Assembly (NCBI GenBank): GCA_019116905.1
Contig: DXAQ01000004.1
Location: 1 to 39,376, forward strand
Source: Candidatus Mucispirillum faecigallinarum
Lineage (GTDB): Bacteria > Chrysiogenota > Deferribacteres > Deferribacterales > Mucispirillaceae
Length of the DNA stretch: 39,376 nt
Direction of reading: 5' to 3'
The position numbers and the translations under genes are program-made. Positions 1 through 9,354 of the stretch are shown here, in pieces. The first letter of the stretch is position 1. Each line of letters begins with the position of its first letter. The notes under the pieces were generated by a model. The model saw nothing but the letters and a program-made list of their open reading frames with translations. It was not told the DNA's origin and did no database searches.

Positions 1-45
1 CTAATATTATAATAATATATATGAAATAAAAAAATAAGGTATAGT

Positions 46-690
46 ATGAAACTTAGTAGAAGAATAGGTTATGCAGTTACATATTATTTAGGCACTGCAA
101 TTCTTAAAACATGGAGAATAAAAAATATTAATAAAGAGCCTTATAATGAAAGCAGAAGGGCAGGTAAAAGCTCTGTTGTTGTTTTATGGCACGATTCGTT
201 ACTGCCCCTTGCGTTCAGCCATTATAAAGACAGTATTGCAACTATTGCATCAGATTCAAAAGACGGGGATTTAATAGCATATATTTTAGAAAAATGGGGC
301 TATAAACTGGCAAGAGGTTCTTCCACAAGGGGCGGCATGAAAGCAGCTATGAAACTTGTTAAATTATGTAAAACTAATAAGATTTCAGCTGCTATAACAG
401 TAGACGGTCCAAAGGGTCCGCGCCATGAAGCTAAAAGCGGTGCAGTTTTTATTGCAAAATGTTTAGATAATGAAATATATGCAGTTACTTTAAAAACAGA
501 CAGCTTTATCAGGTTTAACAGCTGGGATAAATTTATCTTTCCCAAGCCTTTTGCAAAAGTAGAGGTTTGGTATTCCAACGTGTTTAAAGTTTCACCAGAG
601 AAAGATGAAAAATCTTTAAAAGAAGATACTGAAAGACTGCAAAATTTTATGATTGCTAGAACAAACTATGTATGCAGTAAGTTTATTTAA
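46..690 (+). CDS. DUF374 / LPLAT-superfamily lysophospholipid acyltransferase-like protein
   Basis: ORF; 'VVLWHDSLLPL' and 'ITVDGPKGPRHEAKSGAVFIAK' motifs typical of DUF374 LPLATs; directly upstream of waaA. Confidence 0.85.
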   Translation: MKLSRRIGYAVTYYLGTAILKTWRIKNINKEPYNESRRAGKSSVVVLWHDSLLPLAFSHYKDSIATIASDSKDGDLIAYILEKWGYKLARGSSTRGGMKAAMKLVKLCKTNKISAAITVDGPKGPRHEAKSGAVFIAKCLDNEIYAVTLKTDSFIRFNSWDKFIFPKPFAKVEVWYSNVFKVSPEKDEKSLKEDTERLQNFMIARTNYVCSKFI

Positions 691-699
691 TGAGGGGTT

Positions 700-1935
700 A
701 TGAATATACTGCTTTTTATATATAATATTATACTTGTAATTTTAACGCCTTTTCTAAGTATTGCAGGCTATTTTATTATGCGTAAGAAAAATAAACACCA
801 GTATTACTGGGAAAGGTTTGGATTTATTAAGATAGACGATTTTAAGCCTGAAAAATCTATCTGGTTTCACTGTGCCAGTGTAGGCGAAGTAAGAAGTATA
901 AAAAAAATTACTGATACTTTAAGAAAAACTAACCCAGAGTGCAGCATAATTATTTCTACAATGACAGCAACAGGCAGGCAAACTGCCATAGATTATATAA
1001 AGGCAGATAAAGCGTTTCTTTTACCAATAGAAAATTCAAGAGCAGTTAGTGTAATTATGTCATATATGAATGTGTCTTTATTAGTAATTGTAGATACTGA
1101 ATTATGGCCAAATTTAATATATACAGCATCAGATAAAGTTCCAGTTTTTTTAATAAATGGCAGAATATCTGATAAAACTTTTAAAACATATAAAAGGTTT
1201 TCATTTATATTTAAAAAAGTATTAAACAGGTTTACTGCCATTATGACAAAAAGCCAGCTTGATGAAGAAAGGTTCAGAGAGATTTTAGGCAGTTCTAATA
1301 AAGTAATTACAGCAGGCAATATAAAATTTCAGGAAAGAAAAAATAAGGCAGATATTAAAACTATAAAAGAATTAGAGAATATTAAATTTTTCTTAGCTGC
1401 TTCAACCCACAAGGGAGAGGAGGAAGAAATTATCAGCTGGTTTAATAAAGATATGCTTGGCTTTGAAAGAATAGTATTTGTGCCGCGCCATATAGAAAGA
1501 GCAGCAGAAGTAAAAGAAATTATAGAAAAAAACGGCTTTTCAGCAGGGCTTTATTCTAATAATGATTTTTCAAAGCAGGTAGTAATTATTGATACGTTTG
1601 GTATGCTTGAAGGGCTTTATTTAATGGCAGATAAAATATTTATAGGCGGCTCACTTAAAAAAATAGGCGGTCATAATATATATGAGGCGCTGCAGTTTGA
1701 AAAGATAATAGCTGTTGGAAAATATATGTTTTCTTTTCAGGAAATTTTTGATACTGCAAAAGAATTTCATCTTGTATATGTAATAGAAAACAAAGATGAT
1801 GCGTTAAATTATTTGAAAAGCAGTAATGAAACTAAGAATTTCATTGATTTTTTTAATAGAATAGATAAAATTAACAGCGATACTGTATCAATAATCACAG
1901 AAACAATTTATTCTGTTATTGATAATAAAGGATAA
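700..1935 (+). CDS. waaA: 3-deoxy-D-manno-octulosonic acid (Kdo) transferase
   Basis: ORF; 'WFHCASVGEVRS', 'ELWPNLI', 'FIGGSLKKIGGHNIYEAL' motifs of KdtA/WaaA. Confidence 0.92.
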   Translation: MNILLFIYNIILVILTPFLSIAGYFIMRKKNKHQYYWERFGFIKIDDFKPEKSIWFHCASVGEVRSIKKITDTLRKTNPECSIIISTMTATGRQTAIDYIKADKAFLLPIENSRAVSVIMSYMNVSLLVIVDTELWPNLIYTASDKVPVFLINGRISDKTFKTYKRFSFIFKKVLNRFTAIMTKSQLDEERFREILGSSNKVITAGNIKFQERKNKADIKTIKELENIKFFLAASTHKGEEEEIISWFNKDMLGFERIVFVPRHIERAAEVKEIIEKNGFSAGLYSNNDFSKQVVIIDTFGMLEGLYLMADKIFIGGSLKKIGGHNIYEALQFEKIIAVGKYMFSFQEIFDTAKEFHLVYVIENKDDALNYLKSSNETKNFIDFFNRIDKINSDTVSIITETIYSVIDNKG

Positions 1936-1940
1936 TAAGT

Positions 1941-2840
1941 ATGATACTATATTATATACTAAAACCACTTGTAATTATCTTAAACCATACTCCAAGAAAA
2001 GTGCTGCATGGGATAGCCAAATTTATGGCATTTTGTTTATGGCATATATCAAAGGACAGGCGCCATGTAGCAATCACTAATGCAAAAATATTAGGCGCAA
2101 AAGACCCTGTTAAAACTGCCCGCCAGTCATTTAATTATACATTTATGGCTTATATTGATATTTTTTATGCCCATAGAGTAAATGAAGATTATATCAAAAA
2201 TCATGTAACAATAGAGGGCAGAGAGATATATGAAAAAATAAAAAATGAGGGCGGCCAGTTTGTTTTTATAGGCGGTCATTTTGGTACATGGAGTATGCTT
2301 GCAACTATTGTGCCTCAGGCGCTTGATACTCAGGTTATTACAATAGGCCGTTCAACTAAAAATAAAGCTCTTGATAAAATATTAGATGAACTAAGAACAT
2401 TTGAGCGTGTAAAATACGTTACCCATAGAGGTGCAATGGATAAACTTTCATCATATATTAATGAAGGTTATATCCCAGGAGTTTATATTGACCATACAGC
2501 AACGGAAAAAGACTGTATTAATGCAAATTTCTGCGGCTATAAAGTGCCTGTTATTGCAGGTATTCCTGCCCTTTGTGCAAGAAAAAATTATCCAATAGTA
2601 TTTTTCTTTGGGCTTTATGAGGGAATGGATACAAAAGTAATACTGAAAGGTCCTGTTTATCCTGATAAAAGCTTAAAGCCAAAAGAAAGAATAATCAAAA
2701 TAGCAGAAGATATAAATAAAGTATATGAAGAAGTTTTTACAAAATATCCAGAACAGTGGTATTTAATCCACAGGCGTTTTAAAAGGGTGGAGCTGGAAGA
2801 CGGCACAATGAGTTATCATATATATAAGGAGAGTAAATAA
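1941..2840 (+). CDS. Lipid A biosynthesis acyltransferase (LpxL/HtrB family)
   Basis: ORF; 'FIGGHFGTWSML' and 'YIPGVYIDHTA' motifs; C-terminal 'YPEQWYLIHRRFK' typical of LpxL/LpxM. Confidence 0.88.
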   Translation: MILYYILKPLVIILNHTPRKVLHGIAKFMAFCLWHISKDRRHVAITNAKILGAKDPVKTARQSFNYTFMAYIDIFYAHRVNEDYIKNHVTIEGREIYEKIKNEGGQFVFIGGHFGTWSMLATIVPQALDTQVITIGRSTKNKALDKILDELRTFERVKYVTHRGAMDKLSSYINEGYIPGVYIDHTATEKDCINANFCGYKVPVIAGIPALCARKNYPIVFFFGLYEGMDTKVILKGPVYPDKSLKPKERIIKIAEDINKVYEEVFTKYPEQWYLIHRRFKRVELEDGTMSYHIYKESK

Positions 2841-3421
2841 TGGCAGATTTAAAACCTGTTGTATTTTTAGACAGGGACGGAACGATAAATTATGATGCTG
2901 GATATATTAATGATGTAGATAATTTTGTAATGTATCCATACGCTGCTCAGGCAATCAGAATGCTTAATATTAACGGTTTTTTAGTAGTAGTTATAACAAA
3001 CCAGTCTGGGCTTGCAAGAGGCTTTTTTACAGAAGAAACTCTTTCAGAAATCCATAATAAAATGGTATCAGATTTATTAAAGCAGGGCGCAAAAATAGAC
3101 GGTATATATTTCTGCCCTCATGACCCTAATGCAAAGGTGGAAAAATATAAGGCAGTCTGCACGTGCAGAAAACCAGAAACTGGTCTTATTGAGGCAGCAC
3201 TAAACGAACTGCCCATAGATAAAAATAAAATGTATTTTATAGGCGATAAACATTCTGATATTATGGCAGGTTATAAATCAGGCTGTAAAACTATTATGGT
3301 AAAGACAGGCTACGGAAAAGGTGATTTATTGCATAAGTCTGAAAAGTGGGAAGTAAAGCCTGATAAAGTTGCTGACACATTACTTGACGGTGTAAAATTA
3401 ATTATAAAAAATAAAATATAA
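2840..3421 (+). CDS. gmhB: D-glycero-beta-D-manno-heptose 1,7-bisphosphate 7-phosphatase (HAD family)
   Basis: ORF; 'VFLDRDGTINYDAGYI', 'VVITNQSGLARG', Zn-site 'CPHDPN...CTCRKPETGL'; start overlaps the preceding stop. Confidence 0.92.
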   Translation: MADLKPVVFLDRDGTINYDAGYINDVDNFVMYPYAAQAIRMLNINGFLVVVITNQSGLARGFFTEETLSEIHNKMVSDLLKQGAKIDGIYFCPHDPNAKVEKYKAVCTCRKPETGLIEAALNELPIDKNKMYFIGDKHSDIMAGYKSGCKTIMVKTGYGKGDLLHKSEKWEVKPDKVADTLLDGVKLIIKNKI

Positions 3422-3481
3422 ATCTTGAAAATATTTTAATAATGTAATACTATAATAAGATACAAAAAGAAGGGGTGGATT

Positions 3482-3877
3482 ATGAAAATGAGAACATTTT
3501 TATTTAAACTATTTGTACTTATGGCGGTATTAGTACCAGCTGTAGCTTTTGCTGAAATCAAAAATGAAGGAGCAGCAAAAGTTGATGAACTTATTAAAAG
3601 TGGTAAATATGTAGTAATTGATGTTAGAACTCCTGAAGAATATGCTGCTGGTCATATTAACGGAGCTGTTAATTACGATTATTACAGTGATGATTTTGAA
3701 GATAATTTAGAAGAAAATCTTACTGACAAAAGTAAATCTTATATAGTTTACTGCCGTTCAGGTAAACGCAGTCTTTATTCAGCACAAATTATGGAAGAAC
3801 TTGGCTATAAAGATATTATAAATCTGGAAGGTGGTTTCCTTGCATGGGAGAATGCTGGTAAGCCGGTGGTAAAATAA
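3482..3877 (+). CDS. Secreted/periplasmic rhodanese-like domain protein
   Basis: Signal peptide MKMRTFLFKLFVLMAVLVPAVAFA; 'VIDVRTPEEYAAGHINGAVN' and active-site loop 'YCRSGKRS'. Confidence 0.9.
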   Translation: MKMRTFLFKLFVLMAVLVPAVAFAEIKNEGAAKVDELIKSGKYVVIDVRTPEEYAAGHINGAVNYDYYSDDFEDNLEENLTDKSKSYIVYCRSGKRSLYSAQIMEELGYKDIINLEGGFLAWENAGKPVVK

Positions 3878-3903
3878 TAAGGTTTGTTGCTGTAGAAGGG
3901 AAT

Positions 3904-4269
3904 ATGGATTACGAAAAATTAAAAGATATAACAGTTCTCTATGTAGAAGATGAAGATATGATGAGAGAATCTGTTGTAATGCTGCTTAAAAGAAGGTTTA
4001 AAAAAGTATTAGTTGCTGCAAATGGTCTTGAAGCGATTGATATATATAAAGCAGAAAATCCAGATATTGTAATTACTGATTTACAGATGCCTGTTATGGA
4101 CGGTATGGAGCTTGCCCGCCAAATCCGCGCATTAGGCAGCACGCCTATTGTGGTAGTTTCTGCATTTAATGATGACAGCCATCAAGTTCCTGAGGCAAAC
4201 GGCAGATTATTAAAACCTATTAGGAAAAATGATTTATTTGATATTGTGCTGGACTGCCTGAGTGCATAG
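3904..4269 (+). CDS. Stand-alone response regulator receiver domain protein
   Basis: ORF; 'VLYVEDEDMMRE', 'DIVITDLQMPVMDGMELA', 'PIVVVSA', 'LLKPI'; no output domain. Confidence 0.9.
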   Translation: MDYEKLKDITVLYVEDEDMMRESVVMLLKRRFKKVLVAANGLEAIDIYKAENPDIVITDLQMPVMDGMELARQIRALGSTPIVVVSAFNDDSHQVPEANGRLLKPIRKNDLFDIVLDCLSA

Positions 4270-4285
4270 TCCGGCACTTTTTTTA
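4261..4285 (+). terminator. Rho-independent terminator after the receiver gene
   Basis: AGTGC-atagtccg-GCACT followed by a T run; short stem overlapping the stop codon. Confidence 0.5.
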
Positions 4286-4683
4286 ATATTTTTTAAAGCA
4301 TGTTTATCATATCTATATAAAATTAGCACATCAAATTATCTAATCTATTAAATTATTAATGAATATAATAAGTTTATCATAATATTTATTGAAAACTTAT
4401 ATATTTATTGATAAAATATAATTCTTGCAGCAAATATATTACAGCTGTAAACTAATAATAGAACTTTTTGCACATTTTTTGATAAATTGCTGATTTTTTT
4501 AATATTATCAGTTTTTTTTACTTGATTATTATAAAGAATTCTGTCATAAATAGAGCAAATATATTGTTGAATAATGTATCATTATTATATTCAGCATACA
4601 GGTATTATATATTAGTTAAAGAAATAATTTTTTTTAACGATATAATATATAAAAGTATATGTAAACGGAGCTGGGAGAGTATA

Positions 4684-5622
4684 ATGGCAAAAAAATATAC
4701 AGTTATGATTTTTGACCCTGAGAAATATGGTAAAAGTAAAACTTTATTTATTTCTAAGCGTCCATTTTTTGTTGCAGGTTTTATTTTACTTTTCCTTTTA
4801 GCTTCCACAGCCGTTTCTTCATATATTGCATATACTTTCTATAAAGAAGCACGCATGCAGCAGGCAGCAGTAGGTAATGACAGTAATAATGCACTTTTTA
4901 ATGCTCAGTTTGCAAACTATATTCAGCAGTTAGATGAGTTAAACAATAAAATAAGCGCGCTTGATGAGCTTGAATATAAAGTAAGAGAACTTGTTTCTTA
5001 TCAGGACGGCAGCCGTGTAATCAAGCAGGTTGCAGTAGGTGGTAAGGAAGTAGACATATTAAGAGAATACTTTGCTTTTTCAGACAGGAGAGAGCAGGAA
5101 TTTTTTGACAGTTTAAATGAAACACTTGATGTAATGCGAGTAGAAATAAACAAAAGGGAAGTAAGCCTTACAAAACTTGTAGATTTCTTAGAAGAACAGC
5201 GTCTTGTAATGGTTTCTACACCAACAATCTGGCCAGTTCGCGGCTGGGTATCATCTAAATTTGGTTTTAGAACTTCTCCATTTTCAGGCAGACGAGTTTT
5301 CCACGAAGGTTTAGATATTGCAGCAAGATACGGGCTGCCAGTTAGAGCAACTGCAAAAGGCATAGTAGTATTTGCAGGAGAAAAAGCAGGCTATGGTAAT
5401 ATTGTAACAATTGACCATGGCTATGGCTATATGACACGTTACGGCCACAACAGCTCGCTGACTGTTAAAGTAGGTGATAAAGTTGAAAAAGGCGATGTTA
5501 TCGCAAAAGTTGGCTCAACAGGTAGAAGTACAGGTCCACACGTTCACTATGAAGTGCTTGTAAACGGCATACCAGTAAATCCACAAAAATTTATTATTGA
5601 TGAAAATGAAACTGGAATATAA
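4684..5622 (+). CDS. M23 family metallopeptidase (LytM/DipM-like, membrane anchored)
   Basis: ORF track begins at 4522, but ATGGCAAAAAAATAT at 4684 follows a purine-rich RBS (GGGAGAG); TM segment, coiled coil, then 'HEGLDIAARYGLPVRATAKGIV...GYGNIVTIDHGYGYMTRYGHNS...GPHVHYEV'. Confidence 0.9.
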   Translation: MAKKYTVMIFDPEKYGKSKTLFISKRPFFVAGFILLFLLASTAVSSYIAYTFYKEARMQQAAVGNDSNNALFNAQFANYIQQLDELNNKISALDELEYKVRELVSYQDGSRVIKQVAVGGKEVDILREYFAFSDRREQEFFDSLNETLDVMRVEINKREVSLTKLVDFLEEQRLVMVSTPTIWPVRGWVSSKFGFRTSPFSGRRVFHEGLDIAARYGLPVRATAKGIVVFAGEKAGYGNIVTIDHGYGYMTRYGHNSSLTVKVGDKVEKGDVIAKVGSTGRSTGPHVHYEVLVNGIPVNPQKFIIDENETGI

Positions 5623-5628
5623 ATAATT

Positions 5629-5662
5629 AAAACGCCTGTGTTAATGCATAGGCGTTTTTTTT
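5629..5662 (+). terminator. Rho-independent terminator
   Basis: AAAACGCCTgtgttaatgcatAGGCGTTTTTTTT inverted repeat followed by T run. Confidence 0.85.
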
Positions 5663-5937
5663 GTATCTTATTCATTTACTTATATATTTTTTATATATAG
5701 ATATATTTATAATCATACACTGTGTTTGCTTTTTTCATAACAAAGTAATATATTTTATTAAAAATATTAAGCTGTAAATTTAATAAGTTAAATAATACCT
5801 TTTTAATCTTTTTATTATTTTTCAATTATAATTCTTTGATATTTAAGTAATTTTTTACATTTTTTACAATAATTTTCTTTACTTTTACATAAAATGATAT
5901 TATATTATCAGAAATTAATCGAGGAGGATTAAGAAAT

Positions 5938-7209
5938 ATGAAAAAGGTTTTATTGACTTTATTCGCTGTCTTAATGGCAGTTCCTGCTTTCGCTATTGAA
6001 GTTTACAATAACGATAACGGCACTACTGTTGACCTTTACGGTTCTATCCGTGGTTATGTTGGTTACGGCTGGGCTGAAAACTCTGCTACTAACGCTGGTG
6101 TAACTACTACAACTACTGCTGGCGATAATATGCTTTTTGGTCTTCAAAATAACTCACGAGTAGGTGTTAAATTTAAAGTTGGTCAATTCTCTGGTAATGT
6201 AGAGATTGGTGCTAACGAGCAAACACTAAATAATAGTGGAGGTGCCAGCAGTGCAAACACTATCGGTTTCAGGCACATTTGGGGTGCTTATGATTTTGGT
6301 GTTGGCGGTAAATTACTTGTTGGTAAAACAAGTACTCCAACTGAGATGAGTGGCTGGTCATCAGATGTATTTGATACAGACGGTGCATTAAACGGCTTTG
6401 GTGGTAACCCTACTGGCGACCGTCGTTTCCAAGTTCAATGGAGCCTTGCTGGTTTTCAACTGGCACTCGTTCAAGATGATACTCAAACAATAAATACATT
6501 AACAAGTTCTTTTGATGGTGGTTTTGGTAACTCATATATTCCAAGAATTTCTGCAGCTTATAACTATAATTATAAAGCAGACGGTTACAGCTTAAAAGCT
6601 AAAATCGGTGCAACTTATACTGCAGTAAATGGTGCACTTTCTGACCCAACAGTTGTTAATGATAACAGCAGATGGGATACAGTTCATGCATTTAAAATTG
6701 TTGCAGGCGTTCGCCCAACATTTTTAGGTGGTAAAATGTGGGTATCTATCCAAGGTGCTTACGGTCAAAATGAAGATTTATTCAGTGGTGCAAAAGCTGG
6801 TTACAGCACAGGCGGCTATGCATCAAAAGGTCTCACACTTACTGATTTAGGAATTACTGCTGACAGAAACAGCTATAATACTGAACATGGCGGTTTAATG
6901 GGTGAAGTTGGTTACAACATTACAAACGTTTTTGGTGTAGTAGTTGGCGGTGGTTATCAAAGAAGTAATTTCATTGGTAAAGACCAATATACTGCAACAA
7001 ACGGTATGAATGTAGGCGTAGACAGCTATGCAGTTTATTTCCAAGTACCTATAACAGTCAATAAATACCTTAGCTTCCACCCACAAGTTACATGGTATGA
7101 AACAGTTGTTGCATCAGCAAAATCAGGTGGTACAACAGTTACATATACAAGAGATGATAACAGAAGAACTGCAGTTGTAGCTGGTATGCAAATGCGTGTA
7201 ACATTCTAA
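5938..7209 (+). CDS. Outer-membrane porin-like beta-barrel protein
   Basis: Strong RBS GAGGAGG; signal peptide MKKVLLTLFAVLMAVPAFA; amphipathic Gly/aromatic-rich strands; terminal Phe (MQMRVTF). Confidence 0.85.
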   Translation: MKKVLLTLFAVLMAVPAFAIEVYNNDNGTTVDLYGSIRGYVGYGWAENSATNAGVTTTTTAGDNMLFGLQNNSRVGVKFKVGQFSGNVEIGANEQTLNNSGGASSANTIGFRHIWGAYDFGVGGKLLVGKTSTPTEMSGWSSDVFDTDGALNGFGGNPTGDRRFQVQWSLAGFQLALVQDDTQTINTLTSSFDGGFGNSYIPRISAAYNYNYKADGYSLKAKIGATYTAVNGALSDPTVVNDNSRWDTVHAFKIVAGVRPTFLGGKMWVSIQGAYGQNEDLFSGAKAGYSTGGYASKGLTLTDLGITADRNSYNTEHGGLMGEVGYNITNVFGVVVGGGYQRSNFIGKDQYTATNGMNVGVDSYAVYFQVPITVNKYLSFHPQVTWYETVVASAKSGGTTVTYTRDDNRRTAVVAGMQMRVTF

Positions 7210-7232
7210 TCATAAAAGATTAGTTTATATAT

Positions 7233-7260
7233 AAAAGCCGCTTTTATAAGCGGCTTTTTG
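7233..7260 (+). terminator. Rho-independent terminator after porin
   Basis: AAAAGCCGCTtttatAAGCGGCTTTTT perfect stem plus T run. Confidence 0.9.
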
Positions 7261-7349
7261 CGTTAAAAAGGTAAAGCAAAAATAAATAAGTTGACTAGTA
7301 AAAATTATTATTATATATAATAAATAATATGAATTTATAGAGGTAAATA

Positions 7350-7955
7350 ATGATTTATGCAACTGATAAATTGCAAACATTAATAAAAGAAAATAATATG
7401 GAACTTCTATCTGCAAATATAAAAGGTGCAAGTATAGATATAAGAATTGATTCAGTTGCATATATCAGAACAGATACCGAACCATTAATATTAACTGATA
7501 ATGAAGATAAAGATGAATTATTAAAAAATAGAACAAAAAGTATTGATTTAGCAAGTGGATTTCAATTAAAGCCAGGAGAATATCTTTATGGCAAATCATT
7601 TGAAACTATTAAAGTTCCAGCAAATACCTGCGGATTAATATTGCCACGCTCAACTTTTGCAAGAATAGGATTAATCTTACCAATATCGCAGTTTGCTAAC
7701 CCTGGATATATTGGAAATATACCAATTATAATATATAATGCATCTCCAGTAAAAGTGGAGATACCACCATATTATCGTGTAGCTCAAATATTATTTATGT
7801 CATTAGATGGTGAAGCTGTTCCTTATAATCAACAAACAGATGCAAAATACTACAAAGAAGGAAATATAAAAGCAGATGCATCATTAAAAGATGAAGAATT
7901 AATTTTAAATAAACTGCTGACAAAAGAAGATATTATAAAATTATGCAATAAATAG
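7350..7955 (+). CDS. dCTP deaminase/dUTPase-fold protein (catalytic residues appear altered)
   Basis: ORF; 'IKGASIDIRI', 'PRSTFARIGLI', 'NPGYIGNIPIIIYN', 'QQTDAKYYKEG' align with Dcd motifs. Confidence 0.8.
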   Translation: MIYATDKLQTLIKENNMELLSANIKGASIDIRIDSVAYIRTDTEPLILTDNEDKDELLKNRTKSIDLASGFQLKPGEYLYGKSFETIKVPANTCGLILPRSTFARIGLILPISQFANPGYIGNIPIIIYNASPVKVEIPPYYRVAQILFMSLDGEAVPYNQQTDAKYYKEGNIKADASLKDEELILNKLLTKEDIIKLCNK

Positions 7956-7962
7956 GGATAAT

Positions 7963-8250
7963 ATGTCTGTAAGTTTTAAGCAATTAATAGATTATATTGT
8001 ATATGAAATAGAAGTATCTCGTAAAGAAAAGCATAATAAATATTATGTAGTCAGTGATGTAGTTCATGCAATAAATCAATTAGAAAATATTCGTAAATTT
8101 TATCACTCTAATGAAGATAATAAGGCAAAAATTTTATATCTAATTAATAAGATATTTGAAAAAGATGGTATAGCAAACCCTGCTAAATCAGAAATAATGT
8201 ATGCAGAAATAGAGCAATTAATAATCAATATATATAATATGATAAAATAA
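7963..8250 (+). CDS. Small hypothetical protein, predicted helical, co-oriented with dcd-like gene
   Basis: ORF 7 nt after the dcd-like stop; no recognised family. Confidence 0.65.
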   Translation: MSVSFKQLIDYIVYEIEVSRKEKHNKYYVVSDVVHAINQLENIRKFYHSNEDNKAKILYLINKIFEKDGIANPAKSEIMYAEIEQLIINIYNMIK

Positions 8251-8350
8251 AAATCTTTCTTAATAAAAAGCCTTTATCAAATATATAAATGGTAGTAATA
8301 ATATTCTAGATTTCTTGACAAAAACTCATATCCATAATATACTCCACCTT

Positions 8351-9151
8351 ATGAATTTTATAGTAAACGGTAAAGATTATCATACAGAAAAAACTCTCAC
8401 TATTGCAGGCTTAATAAAAGAAACAAGAATTGATGCAGATATATTTATTGTAAACTCTTTCCCTGTTTCTTCATCATACATTATAAATAATAATGATGCA
8501 GTTACTTTAATCAAAAGGGGCAGCACATTACAAAGGGAATATTTAGAATATCAGCTTATAAGCAGGCAGGGATTAAAAGAGTATAACATATTAAAAAATT
8601 CATCAGTTGTAGTCTGTGGTTTAGGCGGCCTTGGCAGCAATGCAGCAATAAGCCTTGCAAGAGCAGGGGTGGGCAGATTAAAATTAATTGATTTTGATAT
8701 TGTAGAGCCATCAAATATTAACAGGCAGGCTTATTTTTTGGAACATACAGGTATGAATAAAACTGATGCATTAAAAGAAATTATAAGCAAAATCAACCCA
8801 TATATAAATATAGAATTATCAAATATATTTCTTAATAAAGATAACATAATTGATGAAACATCAGGCTTTAATGTTATTTTAGAATGTTTTGACAGTGCAG
8901 AATCTAAAATAATGCTTATAGAAAATTGTGTAAATAATATGGCAGAAAGTTATATAATAAGTGCATCTGGTGTTGCAGGATATTATGATACAGAAATATT
9001 TAAAAGAAAAAAATTAGGAAGTAACTGCGTAGTAATAGGTGATTTTGAAAACGAATCAGGCATAAATAAAGGTTTATATGCACCACGTGTTGCAGCAGCA
9101 GCAAATATTCAGGCAAATGAAGCATTAAGATACTTATTAAAGGATATATAA
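8351..9151 (+). CDS. thiF: ThiF-type sulfur-carrier adenylyltransferase with N-terminal ThiS-like domain
   Basis: ORF track starts at a TTG (8315); ATG at 8351 gives MNFIVNGKDY, matching a ThiS-like start; 'VVVCGLGGLGSNAAISLARAGVGRLKLIDFDIVEPSNINRQAYF' E1-like fold. Confidence 0.85.
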   Translation: MNFIVNGKDYHTEKTLTIAGLIKETRIDADIFIVNSFPVSSSYIINNNDAVTLIKRGSTLQREYLEYQLISRQGLKEYNILKNSSVVVCGLGGLGSNAAISLARAGVGRLKLIDFDIVEPSNINRQAYFLEHTGMNKTDALKEIISKINPYINIELSNIFLNKDNIIDETSGFNVILECFDSAESKIMLIENCVNNMAESYIISASGVAGYYDTEIFKRKKLGSNCVVIGDFENESGINKGLYAPRVAAAANIQANEALRYLLKDI

Positions 9152-9351
9152 TGAATGTTAAAATAAATGGAGAAAACCATACTTTTAATGATAATATTAC
9201 ATTAGAAAATATTATAAAAGAATTAAATATTACAATAAACAGCATAGTTGCAGAAGTTAATGGGCAGGTTATTACAAAAGAAAAATTTAGTAATACAGTA
9301 ATAAAAGATAATGATGTAATAGAGCTTATAAAATTTGTTGGTGGTGGCTAA
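9151..9351 (+). CDS. thiS: Sulfur carrier protein ThiS
   Basis: 66 aa; 'MNVKINGE...VAEVNGQVI...VIELIKFVGGG' with C-terminal GG; start overlaps thiF stop. Confidence 0.9.
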   Translation: MNVKINGENHTFNDNITLENIIKELNITINSIVAEVNGQVITKEKFSNTVIKDNDVIELIKFVGGG

Positions 9352-9354
9352 AAT

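Noticed and set aside
4522-4683. N-terminal extension of the M23 peptidase ORF
   Set aside because: AT-rich, hydrophobic junk-like sequence with an unlikely start; ATG at 4684 has a good ribosome-binding site.
7225-7461. 78-aa minus-strand ORF over the porin terminator and start of the dcd-like gene
   Set aside because: Overlaps a strong terminator and a supported gene; composition-driven.
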